Of a DNA stretch of 64,000 nucleotides, positions 35,310 to 44,381 are shown piece after piece. Below the pieces are notes generated by a model. It made no database searches. It was not told the DNA's origin and was given only the letters and a program-made list of their open reading frames with translations. This DNA comes from Comamonadaceae bacterium OTU4NAUVB1 (GTDB taxonomy: Bacteria > Pseudomonadota > Gammaproteobacteria > Burkholderiales > Burkholderiaceae_C). The stretch is taken from positions 1 through 64,000 of the forward strand of contig CP099607.1 in assembly GCA_024372625.1 (NCBI GenBank), read 5' to 3'. Numbering within the stretch: position 1 is the first letter of the stretch; each line of letters starts with the position of its first letter. The position numbers and the translations under genes are program-made.

Positions 35310-36538
35310 GGCGACACCTGGGCAGTGAGCGGCCGGAAAGCCAGTTGGACATGGGTTCGGGCCAAGTCGCGCTGCAGCGCAAGGAGCTTGCGCTGCGCTT
35401 CGACCTCCGCATGTCGCGCTTCGAACACAGCGACCAAGCCGCTTTGGTTGGATCGGTACGCCGCCATGGCTGCGGCTGTTCTTTGGCTGGCTGGTGTCAC
35501 GATAGCCGTGCGGTAGCCGTCGATTCGTTGCGCGAGGCGCTGCGATTCACCGCGCAGCGACCGGTACTCGGCGGCGGCGGCACGGGTTGCCTCGGCCAGG
35601 TCGGCTTCTGCCTTGTCCGCCAGCGCCAGCTTGGCAGCCGTGTCCCGGTCCTGGCGTTCCCCCGGCGAAATGGCCAGTGGAATGTTGACGCCCACCGACA
35701 CCATGTCCGAGTAGCCGGTGCGTTGGGCGTACGCGACCTCCCAGGTCCAGTTGGGCTGGCGATTGGACGCGGTAACGCTTGCGGCTTGCCTGGCCACGTC
35801 CACGTCGCGCTGCATGGCCGCAACGCTCGGATGCGCGCGCACGTAGGTTTCCTCCGCTGGAAGCCTGAACGTACCGGGAGGCACCAGATCCTCAGGCGGC
35901 CTGCCGACCCAGCGCTCGAAAGCGACGCTGAGGCTGTCTTGCTGCTGCAGGAGATCGGCCGTTTCGTCTTGTGCAGCACCTTGTGCACCGGTGAGTGCCA
36001 GCACCTCTTGGCTGTTGCCCGTGGCCGAGGACAAGCGTGCCCGGGACGCGGCCAGTTCCTCCTGGGCATGGTGCTCCAGGAGCCTGGCGAGCTTCAGGCT
36101 TTCGCTGATGAAGAATGCGTCCAGGTAGGCCAGGGCGGTCTGCCGGCGGGCATCGGCCGCAGCGGCTTGCACCTGCACGTCCTCGCGGCGGACCAAGGCC
36201 TCAGCGGCAGCCTGTCGGGCGTCGCGCTTGTCGGCGGACAACCATTCCTGGCTGATGCCAATGCGCTTCATCGTCATGAAATCGCGGGCGGTGTTGAAGC
36301 GATCGGGCCCTGTGGCTGGCAGGTTGTCGATGCCCACACGCAGCATCGGATCAGGAAGCTGAGCGGCCGCTCGCGCCGCTTCAGACGCACTTAAGGCGCC
36401 CGCGCGGGCCGCACGCGTGGTTTGCGAGCGTTGGGCAGCGAGCTCAAGCGCCGCCTCCAGTGACAGGGGAGCAGCTGTTGCCAGACAAGGCACCAGCGCC
36501 GCAGTCCAGGCGACCGCGCGAGAAAGAAAGAAGGACAT
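35306..36538 (-). CDS. cusC: Outer-membrane factor CusC (TolC family)
   Basis: 410 residues with a signal peptide (to about 23) and two OEP repeats of long helices (LELAAQRSQTTRAARAGALSASEAARAAAQLPDP and the later RYLSLRGESQRLAQRIDGY region). It forms the outer-membrane duct of the CusCBA pump. First gene of the cus operon proper, 75 bp after a small secreted protein gene. Confidence 0.9.
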   Translation of the reverse strand: MSFFLSRAVAWTAALVPCLATAAPLSLEAALELAAQRSQTTRAARAGALSASEAARAAAQLPDPMLRVGIDNLPATGPDRFNTARDFMTMKRIGISQEWLSADKRDARQAAAEALVRREDVQVQAAAADARRQTALAYLDAFFISESLKLARLLEHHAQEELAASRARLSSATGNSQEVLALTGAQGAAQDETADLLQQQDSLSVAFERWVGRPPEDLVPPGTFRLPAEETYVRAHPSVAAMQRDVDVARQAASVTASNRQPNWTWEVAYAQRTGYSDMVSVGVNIPLAISPGERQDRDTAAKLALADKAEADLAEATRAAAAEYRSLRGESQRLAQRIDGYRTAIVTPASQRTAAAMAAYRSNQSGLVAVFEARHAEVEAQRKLLALQRDLARTHVQLAFRPLTAQVSP

Positions 36539-36613
36539 GGAATCTCCGCAGACGAACGAGTAATGGCTGGCAGGCGGGCAAGCCGCACCAGCATCGGTCA
36601 GTCGATGGAGATG

Positions 36614-37000
36614 TCAGACGCGAAGTCTGCGTGTCGCGAGAAAAACGGGGTCAGGTGGGGGATGTTGTCGCTCGGGCACCGCCTGTGGCGGAAGGGCATC
36701 ACCCTGAGCCGCAAGCACCAGCGGCATTACCACCAACTGCACGATGGCCGGCAGTGAAGGGGTGGTCAGTTTCAAGTGCTCGAAGGACAGCGACAAGTCG
36801 GCGGCATGCTGGAAGCACAGCACGGGCTGCACCGTGTCCATGCCATCGCAGGGCGCGCCAGCGGCCATCGTCTCCGCCATCGACTCGGCATCCGGCGTGC
36901 CAGGACACACGTAGCCAGCCAGCGCCAGCTGGGAGAACAGCAGGGCCAGGACCACGAAGAACGCAGTCATGCAGCGATGAAGACGATGAGGACCAAACAT
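36614..37000 (-). CDS. Small secreted protein upstream of cusCBA
   Basis: 128 residues from ATG 37000 (ATG 36970 also gives a leader). Signal peptide MTAFFVVLALLFSQLALAG, then three Cys (YVCPG, GAPCDGM, VLCFQHA) and Met-rich MAETMAAG. It resembles the small periplasmic proteins (CzcI/DUF2946-like) that often head RND metal operons. No named family is certain. Confidence 0.65.
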   Translation of the reverse strand: MFGPHRLHRCMTAFFVVLALLFSQLALAGYVCPGTPDAESMAETMAAGAPCDGMDTVQPVLCFQHAADLSLSFEHLKLTTPSLPAIVQLVVMPLVLAAQGDALPPQAVPERQHPPPDPVFLATRRLRV

Positions 37001-37228
37001 GTCAGGCCTCAGTGTAGCGCGCAGACTTTTGATCGCAGAAATTACCGTTAGCGTCAAGACTTCTTAAACATGCATCGGCCACGCCCGGCGATGCCAAAAC
37101 GCCTGTCAGACTGACACACAGAAGCGGTATCCAAGGCAAACCCTTGACCGTAGCAGCAGCCTTTACTTGGCACCGCGGCGGCGGCGGCCAAACGGGCGAC
37201 GGATGCGTTGTAACAGGCTCAATAAAAT

Positions 37229-37684
37229 TCAGCGTTTATTATTCAGATCTTGGATCAAATTTTTCATTTCATCGATTTCACGAACCTGTGCTGAAATGAT
37301 GTCATCTGCCAACTTGCGAACGCGAGGGTCTGCTATATGGGCTCGCTTGCTGGTCATGATGGCAATCGAGTGGTGCGGAATCATCGCTTTCATGTAAGAA
37401 ACATCATCGACGGTGGTTTGACTGCGAACAAGCCACAAGGACAAGGCGAAGACGATGACGCTTCCTATCAAGATTTTCAAATTCGCTGAACGACTCTCCA
37501 GCATGTGTGTCATGAAGGCCAGCATGATGATTGCCATGACCGCGCCCATCAGCAGTGCCATCCACATCCGCGTCTGGCTAAAGAATATGTGGTCTGTTTG
37601 ATAGGTGTTCAGATACATCAATCCGAACATCACCACAGTCGAGGTGGCAATCATGGCGCCGAAACGGCGATAAGGGTGCTGCAT
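37229..37684 (-). CDS. Membrane-anchored DUF305 protein
   Basis: 151 residues from ATG 37684, preceded by AAAGGAAAACAAG. Three hydrophobic segments (about 10-80) and then a short DUF305 core with MKAMIPHHSIAIMTSKRAHI. Contains TSKRAHIADPRVRKLADDIISAQ, the usual second half of the motif. Often next to copper systems; likely a periplasmic-facing metal protein on a membrane anchor. Confidence 0.85.
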   Translation of the reverse strand: MQHPYRRFGAMIATSTVVMFGLMYLNTYQTDHIFFSQTRMWMALLMGAVMAIIMLAFMTHMLESRSANLKILIGSVIVFALSLWLVRSQTTVDDVSYMKAMIPHHSIAIMTSKRAHIADPRVRKLADDIISAQVREIDEMKNLIQDLNNKR

Positions 37685-37758
37685 CTTGTTTTCCTTTTTT
37701 TGTATGAGAAAACGACTCACCATTTGTCCCAGGCAAATGGCAAGTCGATCCAATGTCA

Positions 37759-38457
37759 TCAACCGCCGCTGTGGCTGCCTTGTGGCAATCCGTTGTTGCC
37801 TCGCAATGGTTCCAAGTTCCTGAAAGGTTGGTAGTCGACGATTCCGAAGTGCTTCTTCAGCTCCATGCGCATCATGTCGATGTCGGCGATCTGGCTGTGC
37901 CACATGCCACGACACTCCTTGCGTAATTCCTCATGATCGAGATCCGTTCCAGTCATGCAGGCGTTGACTGGTTCCATCAGCGTGTAATGGTGGCGAGCAA
38001 ACACCTTATAAAAACTTCGATTGAAATCCGCTCCTGTCTGGGCGCGTTCCAAGATGGCAATCTGTGCGGCGTTTTCCGGGCGAAGTCGAGGCTGGTACTG
38101 GATGCTGTACCAATCTCGCAGAAAACCCTGCATCTTCATGATTTCCTCGCGTTGCATGCGGTTGTTGCGGCGCGCCATGGACTTCAAGTCGTCCAGCGAG
38201 GATTTTGCTGGGGTCGGTGAGAAGCCTGGCGTCGGCGAGGTGCCCTCCATGGCATTGATGTCGGCATCCCGTTGAACATCGGTGCCGGCAGCGAGTTCAG
38301 TGATGCGCAAGGCAGCAAAGTGATGGTCGATGGCCATCTGCATGAACTCAACTTCAAAACGAGCTGTTTGGCCCTGACCTGGCCCTTCAGCATGGGCTTG
38401 CGCTGTGCCCATGAGAGGTACACAAGCTGCAATGAATAAAAGGTTTGAAATACGCAT
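37759..38457 (-). CDS. Secreted double DUF305 protein
   Basis: 232 residues from ATG 38457 with signal peptide (to about 24). Two ferritin-like halves: MQMAIDHHFAALRITELAAG (about 40) and VFARHHYTLMEPVNACM (about 150), each with a His pair. The usual HHQG is changed to HHFA and HHYT. It precedes the single-domain DUF305 gene in the same direction. Confidence 0.82.
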   Translation of the reverse strand: MRISNLLFIAACVPLMGTAQAHAEGPGQGQTARFEVEFMQMAIDHHFAALRITELAAGTDVQRDADINAMEGTSPTPGFSPTPAKSSLDDLKSMARRNNRMQREEIMKMQGFLRDWYSIQYQPRLRPENAAQIAILERAQTGADFNRSFYKVFARHHYTLMEPVNACMTGTDLDHEELRKECRGMWHSQIADIDMMRMELKKHFGIVDYQPFRNLEPLRGNNGLPQGSHSGG

Positions 38458-38539
38458 TTGAAACTCCAAAAAACTGTGTTTGGCCCACCGTAGGCTGGCG
38501 GGCCACGAGTGAAAAAAGAGACGTACAGGCGTCAAAGCG

Positions 38540-38872
38540 CTATGCGCGCGCCATGCTTAAGCACGCTTGCGCACATTCAAGACACGCCTGGGAGCAGGCT
38601 TGACAATGGTCGTGCTGATGATTCGAGCACTCGTCGCCGCAGGCTTGGCAGGCTTGAGCACACAACTGGCAAATCTGCTTGGCGAAATCGCTGTTTCGAG
38701 CCATGTGACCAGCGGCCAATCTGCAGATCGCAGCACAGTCCATGTCCAAGGCAATGCACCGTGCCATCATCTGCACGTCTTTTTCTTTCAAGCACGCGCT
38801 CGCACAGCGGTCGCAAGCATCTGCGCAAGCATTGCAAGCATCAATACAGGTTTGGTTGTTCTGTTCAGTCAT
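38540..38872 (-). CDS. Four-helix-bundle copper storage protein (Csp-like, DUF326)
   Basis: 110 residues with 19 Cys arranged mostly as CxxC and CxxxC along four helices (CIDACNACADACDRCASAC; ICQLCAQACQACGDEC; HCQACSQACLECAQAC). This is the pattern of Csp proteins, which store many Cu(I) ions inside the bundle. There is no signal peptide, so it is the cytosolic (Csp3-like) kind. Confidence 0.88.
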   Translation of the reverse strand: MTEQNNQTCIDACNACADACDRCASACLKEKDVQMMARCIALDMDCAAICRLAAGHMARNSDFAKQICQLCAQACQACGDECSNHQHDHCQACSQACLECAQACLSMARA

Positions 38873-38955
38873 GAAATTCTCCTAATTACGAAATACTACC
38901 AACGCAGAACATCCGCGTGGCAGATAGAATCAAAATCGCAAAAGTAAGGAAAATT

Positions 38956-39369
38956 TCAGGTGCGTGGCGGATGACGCGGTGGCGGCCATGTACAGGAAGA
39001 GGGATTAACCATCACTTGGTTCATCCACCCTGATGTTGTCTTCAAGATTCCCGATTCAGTCAATGCACCATCGAGACCCGGAACGTGTGCCAAATGACAT
39101 GCGCCCGGATGCTGCAGATGATCACTCACGTTGCTCGACGAGTTGTCTCCAGCGTGGTCCGATTTGCTGCCAGCCAATCCAAGTCCCGTGGAGAATTCAT
39201 GCTCATGGGAATTTTCTTGGAGACTGTCAGCGTCGGTTTTTTGTTCCATTGTGCAGTGGATTTGGCAGGCCGCTGCTGCGATCGTCACCGGAAGAAATGT
39301 CCCCAGCACCACAACAAAAACAAAACGCTGAAGCCATTTGAGCTGCAGCACAGGCAGCAAAAATTGCAT
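38956..39369 (-). CDS. Small secreted Cys/His protein, unknown
   Basis: 137 residues from ATG 39369 (an earlier in-frame start at 39450 lies outside the leader). Hydrophobic leader (to about 35, TIAAAACQIHC), then His/Asp-rich stretch (SHEHEFS, SDHLQHPGACHLAHVPG). Similar in build to CzcI/DUF2946 proteins. It precedes the copper-storage gene and may belong to the copper cluster. Confidence 0.55.
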   Translation of the reverse strand: MQFLLPVLQLKWLQRFVFVVVLGTFLPVTIAAAACQIHCTMEQKTDADSLQENSHEHEFSTGLGLAGSKSDHAGDNSSSNVSDHLQHPGACHLAHVPGLDGALTESGILKTTSGWMNQVMVNPSSCTWPPPRHPPRT

Positions 39370-39704
39370 GGCAGAGAACCCTGATGGGGTGCGCACATCC
39401 CAGTGCCACCTGAAAATCAGCGAGTGAAAGGCTGCAACGAGAAAAGCCATGATGGGATGGTGTGTCTAGTCTCTATCTGGGCAATCGGCATGCCATGACC
39501 TGTTTGCGCGGAAATCCGTCACCAGCAAACTTCAAATTGCGAGAAGATTTCGAGGAACACGATGTTGGTCAATCTGCTCAAGCGGTTTTTGACCCACGTA
39601 AGAGAAGATCATTTTCTTGAGACAGCGAACTTCTCTATGAATCTTCTGGTGACGTTTGCGTCGCCACCCTGACCCGTGAGGTGGCCTGGAAATTTGTTGC
39701 GCCA

Positions 39705-40060
39705 TCGGCAGAGACAAACCTAACCGGCCGGTGTCGGCCAACGCGGTCAGTTTTGCGTTTTACGTCCATCTGCAGCCGTTCGATCCTGTGGCGCGGGTGG
39801 CCTGGAACCAGCAAGCAGACGACGAACGCTCAACGCCTTACGAACGGACCAGTGATCGCGTGGCGGTGTATTCCCTCAAGCACGCGGAGCCCTCCGCAGG
39901 CTTGTTGCTGCTGGACATCGTGGGCGATCCAGGGGGTCATGACATCTTCGATCGGGGAAACCCCGTCTACGCGCGTTTGCTCAGGGATTGGGACCGGGTG
40001 GCCGATCGTCACCAAGACGTAGGTTTGGGCGCTTTGCCCATCGACGTCGTCACGCTTTAG
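39705..40060 (+). pseudogene. Truncated copy of the YafO-like toxin gene
   Basis: From GRDKPNRPVSANAVSFAFYVHLQPFDP to the stop it matches the gene at 23788-24309 (about 80% at protein level), but the first 55 or so residues and the upstream partner gene are missing and replaced by unrelated sequence. It cannot encode the full toxin, although an internal ATG at 39731 opens 109 codons. Confidence 0.75.
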
Positions 40061-40065
40061 CCATA

Positions 40066-40081
40066 TTTCGCTCCCGCGAAA
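40066..40081 (+). terminator. Hairpin after truncated toxin copy
   Basis: TTTCGC-TCCC-GCGAAA, followed by ACTCGACCTT; equivalent to 24316-24331 with two or so changes. Confidence 0.45.
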
Positions 40082-40358
40082 CTCGACCTTGGGTGTCGGG
40101 CGGAGGCGCTGGACGACAAAGCCAGCCATCCCCCGTGATTCAAGCGCGCTTTGACTTCAATCCGTTGCTGCGCGCTCAAGGCGGCGAAACCTTTTTGGCT
40201 GTTATTGAAAGCTCCTCCGTCATACTATCGACGATCAGTGTGTCGCGCGACCTTTGGGCGATGGACACTAAGGCGCTGGCAGAGCCAGACCGGCGCAGCG
40301 TGCATTTCTAAACCTCAATAACGACCCACAAGTTTGTCTGGCCTTTATCTGAAAATAT
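40082..40358. other. Intergenic, no gene seen
   Basis: Open frames are short and unlike known proteins. The stretch separates the truncated toxin from the end of the CopS gene. Confidence 0.4.
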
Positions 40359-41714
40359 CTAACGAAAAATCAAAGTGAAGGTGGTTTTATCATCATTGGA
40401 GCTTACCTTGATCGCTCCATTGTGCGCCGTCATGATTGCCTTGGTTATAGATAAACCCAAACCAACTCCTTCCGAATCCGGCCTGGTGCGTGATTTGTCG
40501 GCCCTGAAAAAACGATCGAATATCGAGGCGATTTGATCTGCTGGAATCACATCACCTGTATTGGTAATATTAATTATTGAATTTGAGTTTTCTTTAAGTA
40601 TTTGAACCTGAATGCAGGTGTGCGGGTAGGCATGACGCAATGCATTGGAAAGCACATTGCTGATCGCACGGCGAATCATGAGTTTGTCACCACAGATCAC
40701 ACTGGCTCCTGTTGCACTCAAGGTGACGGTTTTATCTTCCGCGAGAGCCTCGTAGAATTCAAAAAGAGCTTCAATTTCCTTGTCCAGAAAAACATCTTCA
40801 GAACTGGGAAGATTCAATCCGTTTTCGGTTTTGGCCAAATACAGCATGTCCGAGATCATCCGCGCCAGCCGCTGCATCTCCTCGGCATTCGAAGCCATGA
40901 TGTCCCGGTATTTCTCGTTGGATCGACGTTGAGTCAATGTCACATGCGTCTGGGTCATCATGTTGGTGATGGGTGTGCGCAGTTCATGGGCAATGTCCGA
41001 TGAGAAATCCGACAGCCTCTGAAAATCTTGCTGCAACCGTGCCAGCATGGCATTGAGCGTGTGGGCCAAGTCTGCAATTTCTACAGGCACGGACTCGACT
41101 GGCATGCGCTCATGCAGATGACTGCCCGTGACTGTTTTTGCACGATTGGACATGGCTCGCAACGGTTCCAAGCCTCTTCTTGCGGCCCACCAACCCAGCA
41201 AACCACACAGGACGGTGGCTCCCAGCACAAACGCAAACAGCGTGTACGTGAAGCTTCCCATGAAATGCTCGTGAATCAATGTACTCAATCCCACCAGGAT
41301 GGTCAGATCTCCCAAATTGCGCGAGCCTGGTGGAGTGCGATACACGACACCCCGGTATTTCTGACCGTTCTCGGTCCATTCAAACCTTTTGTTGGTTTTG
41401 GCTATTGCATTCGGCAGGACGAAATCAAAGTTTTTGGTGGCATAGACAATGCCGTGGTCGCGCGAGGTGACCTGCGCAATGAAACCCGGATAATTCTTGA
41501 GCGCTGTTTCCAGTTTCGCGGGGAGCGTTTCGGCTGTCGATTCAATGCTGGTTGTCTGAATGAGTTCGATACGTTCTTCCAGTGCCGAATAATCTTCACT
41601 GGCAAAATGTGCATCTAGTGACTTCGAAATCAAAATGCCCAGTCCCAGCAGCACGGTTGCTGATGTTCCGGCAAAGAGAAGCGTCAGCCGAGTCGTGATC
41701 GAGACTTTTCTCAT
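40359..41714 (-). CDS. copS: Heavy-metal sensor histidine kinase CopS/CusS
   Basis: 451 residues: membrane helix, periplasmic sensor (about 40-165), second helix ([22 protein letters not shown]), HAMP (about 190-240), HisKA with [16 protein letters not shown] (phosphorylated His about 250), and HATPase with N, G1 and G2 boxes ([22 protein letters not shown]). Family of copper-sensing kinases (CusS/CopS/IrlS). Its ATG overlaps the copR stop by 4 bp. Confidence 0.92.
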   Translation of the reverse strand: MRKVSITTRLTLLFAGTSATVLLGLGILISKSLDAHFASEDYSALEERIELIQTTSIESTAETLPAKLETALKNYPGFIAQVTSRDHGIVYATKNFDFVLPNAIAKTNKRFEWTENGQKYRGVVYRTPPGSRNLGDLTILVGLSTLIHEHFMGSFTYTLFAFVLGATVLCGLLGWWAARRGLEPLRAMSNRAKTVTGSHLHERMPVESVPVEIADLAHTLNAMLARLQQDFQRLSDFSSDIAHELRTPITNMMTQTHVTLTQRRSNEKYRDIMASNAEEMQRLARMISDMLYLAKTENGLNLPSSEDVFLDKEIEALFEFYEALAEDKTVTLSATGASVICGDKLMIRRAISNVLSNALRHAYPHTCIQVQILKENSNSIINITNTGDVIPADQIASIFDRFFRADKSRTRPDSEGVGLGLSITKAIMTAHNGAIKVSSNDDKTTFTLIFR

Positions 41715-42403
41715 GCGGGCGCATCGATCTCTGGTTCATCGATGAGGTAGCCCATGCCGCGCACCGTCTGAATGAGCTTGGTCTCGAACTGATCGTCTAT
41801 CTTGGCCCGCAGCCGGCGAACGGCCACATCGATGACATTCGTGTCGCTGTCGAAATTCATGTCCCACACTTGAGACGCGATGAGCGAGCGTGGCAGCACC
41901 TCACCGCGCCGACGGACCAGAAGTTCGAGCAGGGCAAATTCCTTGCTGGTCAGGGTGATCTTTTTGCCTGCTCGCGAAGCACGTCGGCGGGAAAGATCCA
42001 AGATCAGGTCTCCGACCTGTACCCGGTCCGGCGCAACGGCCTGACTACCTCGACGCAGCAAGGTACGCACCCTTGCCAGCAGTTCTGCGAAGGCAAACGG
42101 TTTGACCAAGTAGTCGTCCGCTCCCAACTCCAGCCCTTTGACGCGGTCGGCCACGCTGTCGCGCGCTGTCAGGAAAAGCACCGGCACCGACTTGTCTGTC
42201 TTGCGCAGTGTCTCCAGGATTCGCCAGCCATCCACGTCGGGCAGCATCACGTCAAGCATGATGAGGTCGTAGGCCTCGCTCATGGCCAGATGGTGACCGT
42301 CCAGTCCGTTGGATGCCAAGTCCACGACGAAGCCGGCTTCTGCCAACCCTTGACGCAAATATTCGCCCGTCTTGACCTCGTCCTCGACCACCAGCAGCTT
42401 CAT
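41711..42403 (-). CDS. copR: Response regulator CopR/CusR, OmpR family
   Basis: 230 residues from ATG 42403. Receiver with DE at 9-10, phospho-Asp in [14 protein letters not shown], Thr in LFLTARD and Lys in YLVKPFAF. C-terminal winged helix (about 130-220, [35 protein letters not shown]). Divergent from copABCD, with a perfect dyad in between that it likely binds. Confidence 0.93.
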   Translation of the reverse strand: MKLLVVEDEVKTGEYLRQGLAEAGFVVDLASNGLDGHHLAMSEAYDLIMLDVMLPDVDGWRILETLRKTDKSVPVLFLTARDSVADRVKGLELGADDYLVKPFAFAELLARVRTLLRRGSQAVAPDRVQVGDLILDLSRRRASRAGKKITLTSKEFALLELLVRRRGEVLPRSLIASQVWDMNFDSDTNVIDVAVRRLRAKIDDQFETKLIQTVRGMGYLIDEPEIDAPA

Positions 42404-42476
42404 CGCATCGCCTTGATTGCCCAGTTCTTGGGCGTTCGGGTCACTGTAGACGTGCCCAGCCAACGTCAACATGACG

Positions 42477-42502
42477 GGTTCATTACGCGAATGTAATGAA
42501 CC
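42477..42502. promoter_or_regulatory. CopR box, divergent copSR-copABCD operator
   Basis: A perfect 10-bp inverted repeat GGTTCATTAC-GCGAAT-GTAATGAACC between copR and copA. Arms CATTAC/GTAATG with a 6-bp spacer recur before czcD (55343-55360) and, with changes, before the gene at 63773. Confidence 0.75.
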
Positions 42503-42594
42503 GGTCAGACGCCTGTTCGTGCGGGATTTCTACGCTACGTCCATTCTCCCAACCGGTGTCTCACCGGCCAGCCGAACCCTCACCTGAGAGCCCT

Positions 42595-44358
42595 ATGAAT
42601 CGTTACTCTGTCGCTTCTGCGCTGCCGCCCTTGCCTCGTCGTCGGTTCGTGCAAGGTCTGGTGGCGGGCGGTGTGATTTCCGCGCTGCCCGCATGGGCGT
42701 GGAGCGCTGCAAACTCAAGCGCCGGCACGCAGTCGCCACCCGTGCTGTCAGGCACCGAATTTGACCTCGTCATCGACGAGTCCCCAGTGAATTTCACGGG
42801 GAAGCCGACGACCGCGACCACCATCAACGGCAGCCTGCCCGGGCCGACGCTGCGTTGGCGCGAAGGCACCACGGTCACGATCCGCGTGACCAATCGGCTG
42901 CAGGAACACACGTCCATCCACTGGCACGGCATCATCCTGCCGTTCCAGATGGACGGGGTTCCGGGCATTAGCTTCGACGGCATCCCACCGGGGACGACGT
43001 TCACGTACCGGTTCCAAGTCAAGCAGCACGGCAGCTACTGGTATCACTCGCATTCGGGCTTCCAGGAGATGACCGGGGTGTATGGCAGCCTCATCATCGA
43101 TCCTGCCGATGCAAGCAAGGACATTCGTGCAGATCGTGATTACACGATGCTTCTCTCGGATTGGACCGATGAAGATCCCATGCGTGTCCTCAAGAAGTTG
43201 AAGGTTCAAGGCGACGTTTACAACTACAACCAGCCCACCTTGCCGGATTTCATCCGGGATGTTTCCAAGGACGGTCTTCGCGCAGCGATGGACAAAAGGA
43301 AGATGTGGAACGAAATGCGCATGAGTCCCACCGACTTGGCGGATCTTTCCTCGGCGACCTTGACCTACCTGGCCAACGGCACAACGCCGGCCGGTAACTG
43401 GACGGGTATTTTTTCCAAGGGTGAAACCGTTCGACTGCGCTTCGTGAACGGTTCGGGCAATACGTTCTACGACGTTCGCATCCCGGGCGTGAAGCTCAAG
43501 GTGGTTCAGGTCGATGGGGTCGACTGTGAACCGGTCAGCGTGGATGAGTTCCGCTTTGGGCCGGGGGAGACCTGCGACGTCCTCGTGGTGCCCAGCGACG
43601 ATGCGCACACGATCTTTGCGCAGGCGATGGAACGCACAGGCTATGCCCGCGCGACACTGGCTATCCGTGCGGGACTGGAAGCGCCCGTGCCTGCTTTGGA
43701 CAAGATCCAGTGGCTGACCATGAAGGACATGATGGGTGGCATGGGTGGCATGGGTGGCATGGGTGGCATGGCAGGCATGGACCATGCGGCCATGGGTCAC
43801 GGTGCACCTGCCAAAAACACGCTGGCGACGCCAAGCACGCAGGCTCGTCATGCTCGAACCGAGTACGGTCCCAGCACCGACATGCGGGTCGACATGGCTC
43901 GCACGAATCTGGACGACCCGGGCATTGGATTGCGCGATACCGGCCGGCGTGCGCTCACCCTCGCCGACATTCACACGATCGGTGGCGCATTGGATGCACG
44001 CGGCCCTGGCCGTGAGATTGAACTCCATCTCACCGGAAACATGGAGCGGTACTCGTGGTCGTTTGACGGCGTGGAGTACGGCAAGTCCACGCCAGTGCAT
44101 TTCAAATACGGCGAGCGGGTGCGGGTGATCTTGCATAACGACACCATGATGACTCACCCCATGCACCTCCACGGGGTCTGGAGCGAGTTGGAAACACCTG
44201 AAGGCGCCTTCCAGGCACGCCGCCACACCATTCCGGTTCAGCCTGCGCAACGCATCAGTTTTCTCGTCACGGCCGATGCGCTCGGACGTTGGGCCTGGCA
44301 CTGCCACCTCATGATGCACATGGATGCGGGCATGTTCCGCGAGGCGATCGTGGCATGA
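42595..44358 (+). CDS. copA: Multicopper oxidase CopA
   Basis: 587 residues from ATG 42595, Tat signal RRRFVQGLVAGG. Three cupredoxin domains with copper ligands HWHG (about 107), WYHSHSGFQ (about 147), and C-terminal HPMHLHG and HCHLMMHMDAGM. A Met-rich run (MMGGMGGMGGMGGMAGMDHAAMGHG, split by Gly) is at about 380-405. CopA (PcoA type) oxidises Cu(I) in the periplasm. First gene of copABCD. Confidence 0.95.
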   Translation: MNRYSVASALPPLPRRRFVQGLVAGGVISALPAWAWSAANSSAGTQSPPVLSGTEFDLVIDESPVNFTGKPTTATTINGSLPGPTLRWREGTTVTIRVTNRLQEHTSIHWHGIILPFQMDGVPGISFDGIPPGTTFTYRFQVKQHGSYWYHSHSGFQEMTGVYGSLIIDPADASKDIRADRDYTMLLSDWTDEDPMRVLKKLKVQGDVYNYNQPTLPDFIRDVSKDGLRAAMDKRKMWNEMRMSPTDLADLSSATLTYLANGTTPAGNWTGIFSKGETVRLRFVNGSGNTFYDVRIPGVKLKVVQVDGVDCEPVSVDEFRFGPGETCDVLVVPSDDAHTIFAQAMERTGYARATLAIRAGLEAPVPALDKIQWLTMKDMMGGMGGMGGMGGMAGMDHAAMGHGAPAKNTLATPSTQARHARTEYGPSTDMRVDMARTNLDDPGIGLRDTGRRALTLADIHTIGGALDARGPGREIELHLTGNMERYSWSFDGVEYGKSTPVHFKYGERVRVILHNDTMMTHPMHLHGVWSELETPEGAFQARRHTIPVQPAQRISFLVTADALGRWAWHCHLMMHMDAGMFREAIVA

Positions 44359-44381
44359 GCGCCAAGCAACCAGGAATGAAC

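Noticed and set aside
36540..36575. CopR half-site ATTAC upstream of cusC
   Set aside because: Only one arm matches; the second arm is too different to call.
39532..39741. Minus-strand 69-codon frame looking like a transposase end
   Set aside because: Basic composition alone; no motif and no inverted repeats.
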